Source: Chloroflexota bacterium
GTDB lineage: Bacteria > Chloroflexota > UBA4733
Assembly (NCBI GenBank): GCA_023381895.1
Contig: JAMCTA010000130.1
Coordinates: 1-36,580 of the forward strand
Reading direction: 5' to 3'
DNA: 36,580 nt
Part shown: one piece after another, positions 14,829 through 22,851 of the stretch
Numbering within the stretch: the first letter of the stretch is position 1
Layout: every line of letters begins with the position of its first letter
Made by a program: the position numbers and the translations under genes
Notes under the pieces: model-generated
The model's input: only the letters and a program-made list of their open reading frames with translations
Told to the model about the DNA's origin: nothing
The model's database searches: none

Positions 14829-17333
14829 ATGGTGGAAGAGATCGGGACGGCAGGTAGCTTGGTGCTGGCAGCACAGGGGCGAGCACAGGCCTATATCGTG
14901 CTACCGGCAGCGGCGAGTCCGGTCGAGCAGTTTGCAGCACGGGAACTCGCCGAGCACCTCCAGGCGATGACCGGTGCGACGTTTACGATACAGGCAGACA
15001 CAGACGAGGGTGAAGGTATACACGTGCTGCTCGGCATCGGAACGGACGCTCTCCAGCACGGCGGCCACCCGGCGCCGGAGCAGTCAGGGGCCGAGGAATA
15101 CCTCGTCTCCACAGTGGGACAAGAACTCGTGCTGGCCGGTAGCGGCGCTCAAGGACTGCTGGCAGCAGTCTACGTCCTGCTGGAGGACGTGCTTGGCTGC
15201 CGCTGGTATACGCAGACGGTCCGGCACATCCCGCGGCGACCGGTGCTCACGGTACCGTCGCTGCACTGTTACGGCCGTCCGTCTCTGGAGTACCGGGCCG
15301 TCTACTATGCGTGTGCCTTCGAACAGCGCTTCGCCCTGCATAACCGCCTCAACGGACAGGGACACGCGCTGCCGGCTGAACTGGGCGGCCACCGGGTTAT
15401 CTTCCCGTTCGTGCACACCTTTGACGCGCTCGTGCCTGCGACAGAGCACTTCGCGTCCCACCCCGAGTACTATGCGCTGGTCGATGGCCGCCGGCAGCCG
15501 ACCCAGCTGTGCTTGAGCCATCCTGAGGTATTCACCATTGCGCTCGCACGCGTCTGCCGGTGGATCGAGGAACATCCTGAAGCCGGCATCTTCTCGGTGT
15601 CTCAGAACGATAGCGACGGCGATGGTGGCTACTGCACCTGCGCGTTGTGTGCTGCCGTCGATGTACGGGAGGAAACACCGGCGGGTAGCGTCCTGGCCTT
15701 CGTCAACCGCATCGCTGGGGCGGTGGAGCAGCGTTACCCTGGCAAGCTGATTGAGACCCTAGCGTATCAGTACACCGTCAAACCGCCCCGGTACCTGCAT
15801 CCCCGCGCCAACGTGGTCATCCGCTGCGCCTTCATCGAGGCTTGCTACTGCCACAGCCTTGAGGAGACGGAGCGCGCAGCGCCCATCCGCGCGGCACTCG
15901 AGGGCTGGGGGGCCATCGCCCAGCACCTCTATGTCTGGCACTACGCCGGCGTCTTCAGCCACTACCTACTGCCGCTGGGTAACCTGCGCCGGACGGCGCG
16001 CGACCTGCAGTACTTTGCCCGCCACGGCGTGACCGGTATCTTCGTGCAAGGGCAAGAAGGCGAGCCCGACGTGTCTGCGCTGGCGGAGCTGCACGCCTGG
16101 GTCTACGCCAAGCTGCTCTGGCATCCCGAGCAGGATCTGGATACGCTCATCCGCGAGTTCGTCCACGCTGTCTACGGTGGGGCCGCTCCCGTCGTGCTGG
16201 CATATCTCGATCTCCTGGAGCGGTTGACGGGGGAAAGTCCGGAGCACATCTCCTGCTTCCCTACACCGCAAACGCTGCACTATCTCACCCCAAGCGTCTT
16301 GGAGCGGCTCACCGCAGCGCTGGCGCCGGCCCGTGACGCTGCTGACAGCGCTGTCAGCCAGGAACACGTTGCCTGGCTCCTGGATAGTCTGGAGTACGCC
16401 CGGCTGATCCGGTTCCCGCCCTATGTGGTGCATACCAATCGCCTGGAGCCGGCGGTACCGGCAGACCGGTCGGTGCCAGTGGCGCAACTAGTCAGCCGGC
16501 TCCAGTGTCGTGGCGTGACCGGGATTCGCATTGCGCACCGGGTCGAGGAGTTGTGGCCCGCCGTCGAACATATGACCTGCGTCCATCCGCTGGTGGACTT
16601 GGAGAACGAATTCCTCCAGATACGTATCGTTCCCAGTGTCCTTGGCAAGGTACACAGTGTGACCGACCGTCGCTCCGGGCGTTCCTACGTCTATGCGCGT
16701 GACGACGTCGTCGAGCGCGGCGACCGCGCCATAGCCTGGGCCTGGGAGAACGGTGCCGTCGCCGAGTACTACGAGCGCCTGACCTGGGCAGGGTCATCCT
16801 ATATCGCCAAGCTCCTGCCGGCGCCGGATGGGACGCGGCTTGTGCTCACGAGTGAGCTCGTGACGGCGAACCAGGGGCGCCTGACGCTCCGCAAAGAGTT
16901 CTTCCTGCCGCAGCAGGCGCAGACGCTGGCAGTGCGCTACGCGCTGGTCAACCCAGGGGCTACGACGCTCCTGCAGACCGGCGACGGTCACTTCCAGGCA
17001 ACGGGCGCGCGTTTCTCGCCGCCGAGCCGCAGCGTCTTCTGCTGGCCGGAGCAGTGTGCACCGTTGGCGGATGCCGGCACGACGTATCCATTAGAAGACG
17101 ATGTGCCGCTGCGGCTGGTTGGGCCGGCGCTGACGTCCAACCGCATCACCATCCGGGGCTCGGACGCCGGGGCGATGCTGGCAATCGAGAGACTGGAGCA
17201 CGTCGCCGCCATCCGCCTGCACTGGCAGCGGACACGCGGTTGGCTGCGCGTGCTGGTGTCTCCACATCCGGCACATGATCTCGCCCCCGGTGGGACTTAC
17301 CACTGGGGCTACGCGCTGCACTTTGCCGCATGA
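14829..17333 (+). CDS. Large DUF4838 protein, probable glycan-active enzyme
   Basis: 834 residues with GAGGGGG nine bases before the ATG. Residues 1-130 resemble the N-terminal domain of alpha-glucuronidases and hexosaminidases: SPVEQFAARELAEHLQAMTG, then VLLEDVLGCRWYTQ. The DUF4838 core has its signature at about 255-300: SVSQNDSDGDGGYCTCALC with two closely spaced cysteines, then PAGSVLAFVNRIAGAVE, TLAYQYTVKPPRYLHPRANV and RCAFIEACYCHSLEE. The C-terminal 300 residues look beta-rich and were not recognised. No signal peptide is visible, so it is probably cytoplasmic. The domain is widely found with polysaccharide-degradation genes, but its reaction is unknown. It is the last gene of the rightward operon. 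Confidence 0.82.
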   Translation: MVEEIGTAGSLVLAAQGRAQAYIVLPAAASPVEQFAARELAEHLQAMTGATFTIQADTDEGEGIHVLLGIGTDALQHGGHPAPEQSGAEEYLVSTVGQELVLAGSGAQGLLAAVYVLLEDVLGCRWYTQTVRHIPRRPVLTVPSLHCYGRPSLEYRAVYYACAFEQRFALHNRLNGQGHALPAELGGHRVIFPFVHTFDALVPATEHFASHPEYYALVDGRRQPTQLCLSHPEVFTIALARVCRWIEEHPEAGIFSVSQNDSDGDGGYCTCALCAAVDVREETPAGSVLAFVNRIAGAVEQRYPGKLIETLAYQYTVKPPRYLHPRANVVIRCAFIEACYCHSLEETERAAPIRAALEGWGAIAQHLYVWHYAGVFSHYLLPLGNLRRTARDLQYFARHGVTGIFVQGQEGEPDVSALAELHAWVYAKLLWHPEQDLDTLIREFVHAVYGGAAPVVLAYLDLLERLTGESPEHISCFPTPQTLHYLTPSVLERLTAALAPARDAADSAVSQEHVAWLLDSLEYARLIRFPPYVVHTNRLEPAVPADRSVPVAQLVSRLQCRGVTGIRIAHRVEELWPAVEHMTCVHPLVDLENEFLQIRIVPSVLGKVHSVTDRRSGRSYVYARDDVVERGDRAIAWAWENGAVAEYYERLTWAGSSYIAKLLPAPDGTRLVLTSELVTANQGRLTLRKEFFLPQQAQTLAVRYALVNPGATTLLQTGDGHFQATGARFSPPSRSVFCWPEQCAPLADAGTTYPLEDDVPLRLVGPALTSNRITIRGSDAGAMLAIERLEHVAAIRLHWQRTRGWLRVLVSPHPAHDLAPGGTYHWGYALHFAA

Positions 17334-17453
17334 GTTGGCAAGGAGGGCTGGGCGGCCGAGCAAGAGTCGCCAGTCTCAGGACCCGAGCCACTAGTGCTCC
17401 GCCATCGCGGACAGGTGCATGGTCGACGGCGTTGGAAGGACGATAATGGGTCC

Positions 17454-17732
17454 ATGGTGAAATACGTGTTGTTCTACGACTCCGCTGATGACGTCCGCTC
17501 GAAGGCACCTCTCCACTTCCCCGCCCACCGCGCGCACGTCGCCGACTTTCACACCCGCGGCACGCTCCTGATGACCGGTACTTTCGCTGCCCCCCAGGCG
17601 GACGGCGCTATGGCCATCTTCACCATCAGCGACGCCGCCGAGGAGTTCGCACGGGGCGACCCGTTCGTCCTGCACGGCGCCGTCCGCAGCTGGCACATCC
17701 GCGCATGGAACGAAGTTCTCACCGGCCCCTGA
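17454..17732 (+). CDS. YCII-domain protein
   Basis: 92 residues from ATG 17454, the start that matches the family N-terminus MVKYVLFYDS. The YCII pattern follows: FPAHRAHVADFHTRGTLLMTG, then QADGAMAIFTISDAAEEFARGDPFV and VRSWHIRAWNEV. YCII proteins are small ferredoxin-like-fold dimers with a conserved His (AHRAHV); a few act as dehalogenase- or lactonase-like enzymes, but most have no known role. It stands alone, 120 bases after the DUF4838 stop. No strong ribosome site is seen; the nearest AAGGA is 13 bases upstream. Confidence 0.8.
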   Translation: MVKYVLFYDSADDVRSKAPLHFPAHRAHVADFHTRGTLLMTGTFAAPQADGAMAIFTISDAAEEFARGDPFVLHGAVRSWHIRAWNEVLTGP

Positions 17733-17733
17733 C

Positions 17734-17778
17734 GCCATTGGGATGAATGTCACTACGCCACACGTCACCCCGACCAAT
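17734..17778 (+). pseudogene. 15-codon remnant of a second GH99-like gene
   Basis: Immediately after the YCII stop, the frame beginning at 17734 reads RHWDECHYATRHPDQ. The intact GH99-like protein encoded at 7498-8448 has RHWDECHYATRHPEQ. The DNA differs at many third codon positions (for example GACGAGTGC against GATGAATGT), so this is a diverged homologue and not a recent copy. Similarity ends on both sides: the YCII gene precedes it, and the following residues do not match. Confidence 0.6.
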
Positions 17779-18034
17779 GCACGGGGCACTGGCACTCGCC
17801 AACGGCTTCTTTTCCTCAGAGACGTAGGACTTCCCGGCACGGTACCGACACACCAGTGTACGCTCTCTATACTACGTTCATTGGTTTCTTCTCCGCTGCC
17901 GCTGGCGACACCATCCTCGGCGTGGGCGGAGCACCGCCGACCCTACCTCGGATACGCACCGGCCGGTGCACCCCAGCGTTCGGTACGGCATCTTCAACGC
18001 CTACCAGCATGCTCGAGAGACAGCCGCTGTCCTG
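17779..18034. other. Intergenic region without a recognised gene
   Basis: Open frames exist on the plus strand, but none shows a family pattern or a ribosome site. The stretch is probably decayed DNA following the GH99-like remnant. Confidence 0.4.
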
Positions 18035-19063
18035 TCAGAGCGCAACCCACCCCCAGCGAGACTGCCAGTGGCGACCAGCGCACAGGTGCCGGACGATCGC
18101 CCGTTCCAGGGTGGTGCGCTGCGGCAGGTCCTCGACGCGGGCGTTGACTCGACGGAACACGAAGCTCACGATCTCACCGTCACACGGGCGGCCGCCGGGC
18201 ATGAGCTGGAAGCGGCGCTGGAAGCGGACGATGTTGGAGGTTGCCGGCAAGTATTCCGCCAACTGGTCGTCGAGCAGCCACGACCCACAGGTGGCGAACT
18301 TATACGTTTCTTCGGGAAAGTGGCGGGGGAAGAACTCGCGTGCCCATTGGAAGGAGGCGTCGCAGGCCTCCGGCGAGAGCGACCCGCTTTCCGGGATGTG
18401 GACGCCCAGGCAGGGATCACCGCGCTGGAAGCTCAGGCCGAGACGCGCGATAGTGCCGGCGTCGTAGGAAATCCGGCTACGGTGGAACTGCAAGCGCCCA
18501 AGCGCGTAGATGACGCCGCGGAAGTGTAGTGTGAGCCAGTTGTACGTGCTCAGCCCTCCTTCACCATATATCCGCTGATGGATGGCCATGTGCCGACCCA
18601 GGTCGGCCAGCGTCGCCCAGGATACGTCGTCAGGAATATCGTACTGCTGGTGATAGCGTCGAACATACGGAAATGTTGCTAGGAAGACCAGGACGTAGAG
18701 ATAGCGAGCGGGCAGCCCCAGACTGGCCGGTAGGGCCGGCCAGGGCAGCAGCGGACCATTGACTCCCATGACCTGGACGAGTTGCTGGGAGCAGCGACCA
18801 AGGAGCCAGCGCAGCGCCGGGTCCACTTCTACGGCCGGCAACATCGAGATGGCTTCGTCGACCTGCACTCTTGGCACCCCGAGGCGCGCCAGCAGAGCGG
18901 CAGCCTCGTCGTGCTCCGGTAGCGTGGGAAGCTCCCCGCTTGCCACGTTCGACGGCAGCGACGCCAGCCAGGCCGCTGTCTCCTCGCCTAGCCCCAGACG
19001 CTGCCGAACGCTAGCGGGGTCGAGCCCCTCTTCGGCCATGCCTCTCAGCGCAATCAACGTCAC
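18035..19063 (-). CDS. Acyltransferase-domain protein (NAT_N/GNAT_C-like two-domain protein)
   Basis: 342 residues if started at GTG 19063, which has AGGGAGAGG just upstream; ATG 19039 (MAEEGLDP) is an alternative. The N-terminal part is helical (DEAAALLARLGVPRVQVDEA). The middle has YVLVFLATFPYVRRYHQQYDIP and WATLADLGRHMAIHQRIYGEGGLSTYNWL. The C-terminal half has LGVHIPESGSLSPEACDASF, REFFPRHFPEE, CGSWLLDDQLAEYLPATSNI and VRFQRRFQLM, which match actinobacterial and chloroflexal proteins annotated as acyltransferase domain-containing. The substrate is unknown. It lies 138 bases after the GNAT gene on the same strand. Confidence 0.72.
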   Translation of the reverse strand: MTLIALRGMAEEGLDPASVRQRLGLGEETAAWLASLPSNVASGELPTLPEHDEAAALLARLGVPRVQVDEAISMLPAVEVDPALRWLLGRCSQQLVQVMGVNGPLLPWPALPASLGLPARYLYVLVFLATFPYVRRYHQQYDIPDDVSWATLADLGRHMAIHQRIYGEGGLSTYNWLTLHFRGVIYALGRLQFHRSRISYDAGTIARLGLSFQRGDPCLGVHIPESGSLSPEACDASFQWAREFFPRHFPEETYKFATCGSWLLDDQLAEYLPATSNIVRFQRRFQLMPGGRPCDGEIVSFVFRRVNARVEDLPQRTTLERAIVRHLCAGRHWQSRWGWVAL

Positions 19064-19201
19064 GTCCTCTCCCTGATGGAACCACTCACCTGGCCAAGCC
19101 TCCAGGCTGTCAGCATCTGTTCTTTCCCGCCGCCAGGCACAGGTACCATGCCATCGGATGTTGCCCGCCGAGGAGCAAGATGTCAAGGATCCTGTTCGCC
19201 C

Positions 19202-19987
19202 TCAGTCAACTGTCCGATCTACGCCAGGCGACCGGACTCGATACCAATACGAGTACAGCTCGGCGTAGCCTAGCTTCGCGTACAGTTGAAGTGCTGGCGT
19301 GTTGTCCCGCATCACCTGCAGATATGCGCCCTGGGCGCCCGCCGCGTTCGCCCAGCGCAAAAGGTACAGCAGCAACCGTGTGCCCAGGCCGCGCTGCCGG
19401 TGGGATACCGCCGTCACGACGTCGAACAGGCCGACATGTCCTCGCTCCAGTATAGCCAGAGCGACGGCGACGATCACGCCCCGGTCGTACAATGCCGCGA
19501 AACGCGCCTCCGTCGGGACGGCAGCCAGCAACCGGCGGATCGCCGGCAGATGGCGGTCGTCGATGGCGTTGTACCGGACGAACGCCTCCACCCACTGCGC
19601 GGTGGGGCGGACATCCAGGGTCACATCGTCGCCGCTGGGCGTTGACACCTCCGTCAGCTTCCGGACCTGCACGCTTGTGGGTGCTTCACATCGGTAGCCG
19701 CGCGCTGCAAGCCGCGCGTCCAGGTCAGCCGGCTGGGTGGTCGGAGTGATCTTGAAGATCGTGTCCTGTCTCCGCATCGTGTACGCCCGCTCGCACTCGA
19801 CGATCTTTTCGTCGGTAACAAGCGTTCCGGGATACAGCGCCAGGACGGAGTTGGCCCGCCGCGTGTAGCCGTCGGCGAAACGCATGAGCCAGCCATCGTA
19901 ATAACGGGTCTGGAAGGCCGGCCAGGCGTTGAGGGATAATTCCTCGAGCAGACGGATCGCCGCGACCGCTGGACAGTCGTCCGTCAT
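19202..19987 (-). CDS. GNAT-family N-acetyltransferase
   Basis: 261 residues; ATG 19987 follows GGGAAGGCGGC. The N-terminal part (LEELSLNAWPAFQTRYYDGW, FADGYTRRANSV) is the extra domain seen in a common GNAT subgroup. The acetyl-CoA-binding loop is in the C-terminal half, SHRQRGLGTRLLLYLLRWA (about 190-210), followed by AYLQVMRDNTPALQLYAKLGY, the usual beta5/alpha4 region of the fold. It transfers an acetyl group from acetyl-CoA to an amine; the acceptor is unknown. Confidence 0.88.
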   Translation of the reverse strand: MTDDCPAVAAIRLLEELSLNAWPAFQTRYYDGWLMRFADGYTRRANSVLALYPGTLVTDEKIVECERAYTMRRQDTIFKITPTTQPADLDARLAARGYRCEAPTSVQVRKLTEVSTPSGDDVTLDVRPTAQWVEAFVRYNAIDDRHLPAIRRLLAAVPTEARFAALYDRGVIVAVALAILERGHVGLFDVVTAVSHRQRGLGTRLLLYLLRWANAAGAQGAYLQVMRDNTPALQLYAKLGYAELYSYWYRVRSPGVDRTVD

Positions 19988-20404
19988 GCCGCCTTCCCTT
20001 TCTCAGGACCGTCGTACCACGCCGGCCTGTCGACGGCGTGCCAACCGCCACCTTGCCCGCAACGGAGGGGATATCTCCACCGGAAGTAGAGCCGCTCGTT
20101 CGGTGAAAGCACGGCTCCGCTCGCGGCGCCCCTATCCTATCATCAACAGCCTCTACGCCCTGCATGCGGCGCGCATTCACTACATCTCCTTCCAGTTCAA
20201 GCCGCTGCTCCGCTTCCTGCGCGATCATACGCCGTGCTGAAGCGGAAGTTGTTCGGCAGTACGCGCAGGACGGCCAGGGCTACACTGAGGCGAAAGGACC
20301 GCTCATCTGGCAGGTCATGCAGCAGGCAGCGACTGGTCGCAGCGCACGGGCTGGGGCCAGGCATTTCCGACGCCTGAGCACCGGACCCGGTACACTGAGG
20401 GGCG
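19988..20404. other. Intergenic region with a coding-like, frame-broken remnant
   Basis: Most of this stretch shows nothing. On the plus strand 20130-20240 reads YPIINSLYALHAARIHYI and FKPLLRFLRDH, and after a frame change 20245-20340 reads EVVRQYAQDGQGYTEAKGPLIW. The residue choice looks like real protein, so this may be a decayed gene, but no family was recognised and no start signal is present. Confidence 0.3.
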
Positions 20405-21223
20405 ATGAATGTACATCTTCCCATTCCCGACCAGTATCGAGGCCGGGCCATTTTCGGTCCCGCCTACGCCTGCCTCTATGCCAACGACAGCCACGCTCCT
20501 GGATCGGTGGATCGCGTGCTCCTGGAGGAGATGGTGCTGCTCTGCACCGCGACGGCGCCCGCGCTGTACATCGCTAGCACACCCACCGAACTGCGCTACC
20601 GCCCGGGAGGCCGGCCGGCACTGGAGCAGATCGTTGCGGACCTCCGCGCCAGGGCGCCTGCGGAGGAAGAACTCGTCGCCGCCGTGACCTGCTTCTGTGC
20701 CGGCCTGGCCGAGCGGGTGCCGGAAGGACTGGACGCGCTGCGCCTGGGCGGCACCGAGGAGGAGATCATCGCGCGTGGCAGCGACTGGTGTACCGACCTC
20801 GCCCGTGTCGCCTGCGCCCTCTGCCAGGTCGCCGGGCTACCGGCGCGCCTCGTCTCCCTCGCTGACACCGCCCGTGCCTACAGCGGCCACGACATCATTG
20901 AGGTGTATCGCGACGGCGCGTGGGGCGCGGTCGATCCGACTACCGATGTTGTCTACCGGCACGGGGATGGTGCGCCTGCTTCCACCTGGGAGATCCAGCG
21001 TGACCCATCTCTCCTCGTTGCACACCAGCGTGGGGACGAGACGCCATGCAGTACGCCCGATCAGTTCCGCGCCGCCGCCGTGGTCGACTACGGCATATGG
21101 GAACGCGAGCGTTACGACTACACGGTGAGTGGTCTCAACGACTACTATCGCGCGATCTTGGAGCAGGCGAACCGGGGCTGGCCGGGCGGCCTGCGCTGGC
21201 TGCATGAGGAGGACGCCCAGTAG
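20405..21223 (+). CDS. Transglutaminase-like domain protein
   Basis: 272 residues; GAGGGGCG precedes the ATG. The transglutaminase-like catalytic pattern is complete: Cys129 in SDWCTDLARVACALCQVAGLPAR, His162 in YSGHDIIEVYRDGAWG, and Asp177 in GAVDPTTDVVY. In bacteria this papain-like triad serves proteases, transamidases or peptide N-glycanase-like enzymes; no signal peptide is seen, so a cytoplasmic role is likely. The protein is single-domain apart from an N-terminal helical segment (VDRVLLEEMVLLCTATAPALY). It has no obvious operon partners. Confidence 0.82.
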   Translation: MNVHLPIPDQYRGRAIFGPAYACLYANDSHAPGSVDRVLLEEMVLLCTATAPALYIASTPTELRYRPGGRPALEQIVADLRARAPAEEELVAAVTCFCAGLAERVPEGLDALRLGGTEEEIIARGSDWCTDLARVACALCQVAGLPARLVSLADTARAYSGHDIIEVYRDGAWGAVDPTTDVVYRHGDGAPASTWEIQRDPSLLVAHQRGDETPCSTPDQFRAAAVVDYGIWERERYDYTVSGLNDYYRAILEQANRGWPGGLRWLHEEDAQ

Positions 21224-21457
21224 TCGGTCGTTCCTACGATAGCACGGGCTGCTCTGTGAGCGGGTCGGGCCCGTGCGTAGGGATCGCGACGTCGCGAAAC
21301 AACAGACTCTCGGAGTATCACGCCGCGCCAGTGGCGCGTCATCAGCAGCGACCTGTTCGAGTTGATTTGTCACCTCGGCCGAAAAAGGGATCAGCAAGCC
21401 CCGCACGCGCATCTACCAGGTCACCATCCAGCATCTCGCGCTTGCGTCAGGCGCCGG
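21224..21457. other. Intergenic region, nothing recognised
   Basis: No open frame here has both a ribosome site and a recognisable protein pattern. It separates the transglutaminase-like gene from the convergent small gene that ends at 21458. Confidence 0.4.
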
Positions 21458-21670
21458 TCAGCACTTCGATGGGAGCCGGGGAGCGCCTCTTCCCGACGAC
21501 GTATCCGGTGGTGAGTGCTGCGAGCACGCTGATGGTGATGATGCGCACTGTGGTTCAGCAAGTAGGTCGTCCAGCATCTTGGCGACGGCGCGGATTATGG
21601 GCTGGCCGCGGCTGCACGCGAGGTGGTAGAGCGTGGGGATGAGCCGTTCGGGAATTTTGGGGCTGTACAT
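21458..21670 (-). CDS. Small protein starting MYSPKIPERLIPTLY (ribbon-helix-helix-like, unknown function)
   Basis: 70 residues from ATG 21670, with a textbook GGAGGT six bases upstream. The first 40 residues (MYSPKIPERLIPTLYHLACS, then QPIIRAVAKMLDDLL) have a short strand followed by two helices, as in ribbon-helix-helix antitoxin-type DNA-binding proteins. The remaining 30 residues (from AEPQ) are Ser/Pro-rich and look non-conserved, so the ancestral stop may have been lost. It stands alone, with no toxin gene next to it. The function is not established; the fold is inference. Confidence 0.6.
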   Translation of the reverse strand: MYSPKIPERLIPTLYHLACSRGQPIIRAVAKMLDDLLAEPQCASSPSACSQHSPPDTSSGRGAPRLPSKC

Positions 21671-21810
21671 ATCGATACCTCCATTGTGGAACCACCGCAC
21701 GGTCCGCCGGCCGGAAGATGAGGACTAGACGTGACCACGCCGGGAAGCCCGCAGGTTGTGCGTCGGTGCCGCACTGGGTCCACCCGCGGCCACACGATCG
21801 GAGGGTCGGG

Positions 21811-21839
21811 GTGACCGGATCGGCGCGATCGTCTACAAT
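21811..21839 (+). promoter_or_regulatory. Promoter candidate for the unknown gene at 21896
   Basis: GTGACC (21811-21816), a 17-base spacer and TACAAT (21834-21839) give four and five matches to the sigma-70 consensus. The predicted transcript starts near 21846, about 50 bases before the first possible start codon. Confidence 0.4.
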
Positions 21840-21895
21840 ACTCGGACGTTACGCGACGGCGGGAGTGGCTTCGGTCTCTGCGCTGGAGCGGGTGG

Positions 21896-22780
21896 ATGAA
21901 TGGCGAAGACGTACTTCGGAAGGCGAGGATGGTGGTGGCAAGCGAGACCAAACCTGCACGAGTCTGGCTCAGCGATGGCTCGGGAGCGCCCTTCAGCGAT
22001 TTGGATCCCGTCTCAGCGGCGCATCCGACGATCCTCGGCCGTCCGGCGCCGTACCAGGGCTGCATCGACCCAGCGGTCTACGTCGGAGAAGCAACCGTTG
22101 CGGGCACTCCCGGTGATGTATTCGTGCCCGAAGCGGAATGGTGCGTCTCGTTTCCCGACGGTGTCCAGCCCTACCTGGAGGACCCGCGACGGGTAGAGCC
22201 AGCGACGCCGGTGGTGCTGCAGGGGCTCATCGAGGGTAAGTGGCTCAACCGGCTCCTCGGGACGTGGGCCTGGCGACCGGCCAGTGTGGGCAATAACTTG
22301 CTTGCCGACGGTCCGGGCATCCGTACCACGCTCGGCGCCATCGAGGCGGGCGAGATCGGCGAGGTGCTGGTGACTTACCGGCATCGCCAGAACGGGCAGG
22401 ATCGGACACGGGAGCAGCGAACGACACTCGCTGACCTCCGTGGTCAGCACATCCCAGAGTTGGTCGTCGCCGTCCTGGAGCACTGCCGTTCTACCAGACA
22501 GGCGGTTGACTGGATCGACTGCAGCGCGCAGGGCGTGGCGGCAGCGGTGGTGAACGAACCGGAGCGTCTGCGCGACGCCTTGCGATCGAGCGGCGTGCGC
22601 CCTGCTGACTTGGTCGATGGGGACGCCTTACAGCGCGTGGTGGACGTGGTCATCCGCGGCATCCTGGCCGATGACCTGGCTGCCCTTCCCGGCACGCCCA
22701 TGGAGGTCATCGTTCGCAACCAGCGCCAGACGGTCGTGGGGCAGGGCCGGTTGATCTCGCATCCCTGGGCGGCCGACTAA
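21896..22780 (+). CDS. Protein of unknown function
   Basis: 294 residues from ATG 21896 (GGAG seven bases upstream); ATG 21929, with GGAAGG five bases upstream, is equally good. It is soluble, with no membrane segment or signal peptide. The first half is beta-rich and Pro/Gly-rich (PAPYQGCIDPAVYVGEATVA, DVFVPEAEWCVSFPDGV, VVLQGLIEGKWLNRLLGTWA). The second half is helical and Arg/Leu-rich (LVVAVLEHCRSTRQAVDWI, RLRDALRSSGVRPADLVDG). I do not recognise a family. Codon use matches the high-GC neighbours, so it is probably a genuine resident gene with its own promoter. Confidence 0.65.
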   Translation: MNGEDVLRKARMVVASETKPARVWLSDGSGAPFSDLDPVSAAHPTILGRPAPYQGCIDPAVYVGEATVAGTPGDVFVPEAEWCVSFPDGVQPYLEDPRRVEPATPVVLQGLIEGKWLNRLLGTWAWRPASVGNNLLADGPGIRTTLGAIEAGEIGEVLVTYRHRQNGQDRTREQRTTLADLRGQHIPELVVAVLEHCRSTRQAVDWIDCSAQGVAAAVVNEPERLRDALRSSGVRPADLVDGDALQRVVDVVIRGILADDLAALPGTPMEVIVRNQRQTVVGQGRLISHPWAAD

Positions 22781-22851
22781 CGGCGGCGGACGTGGAGCTC
22801 GGTAGATTGCTTGGTCCGGCCCACGGCAGCGCCAGCGGCCAGCGCGCGGCG

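Noticed and set aside
17856..18467. A 203-residue plus-strand open frame
   Set aside because: Most of it is antisense to the acyltransferase-domain gene, and the free part shows no recognisable pattern.
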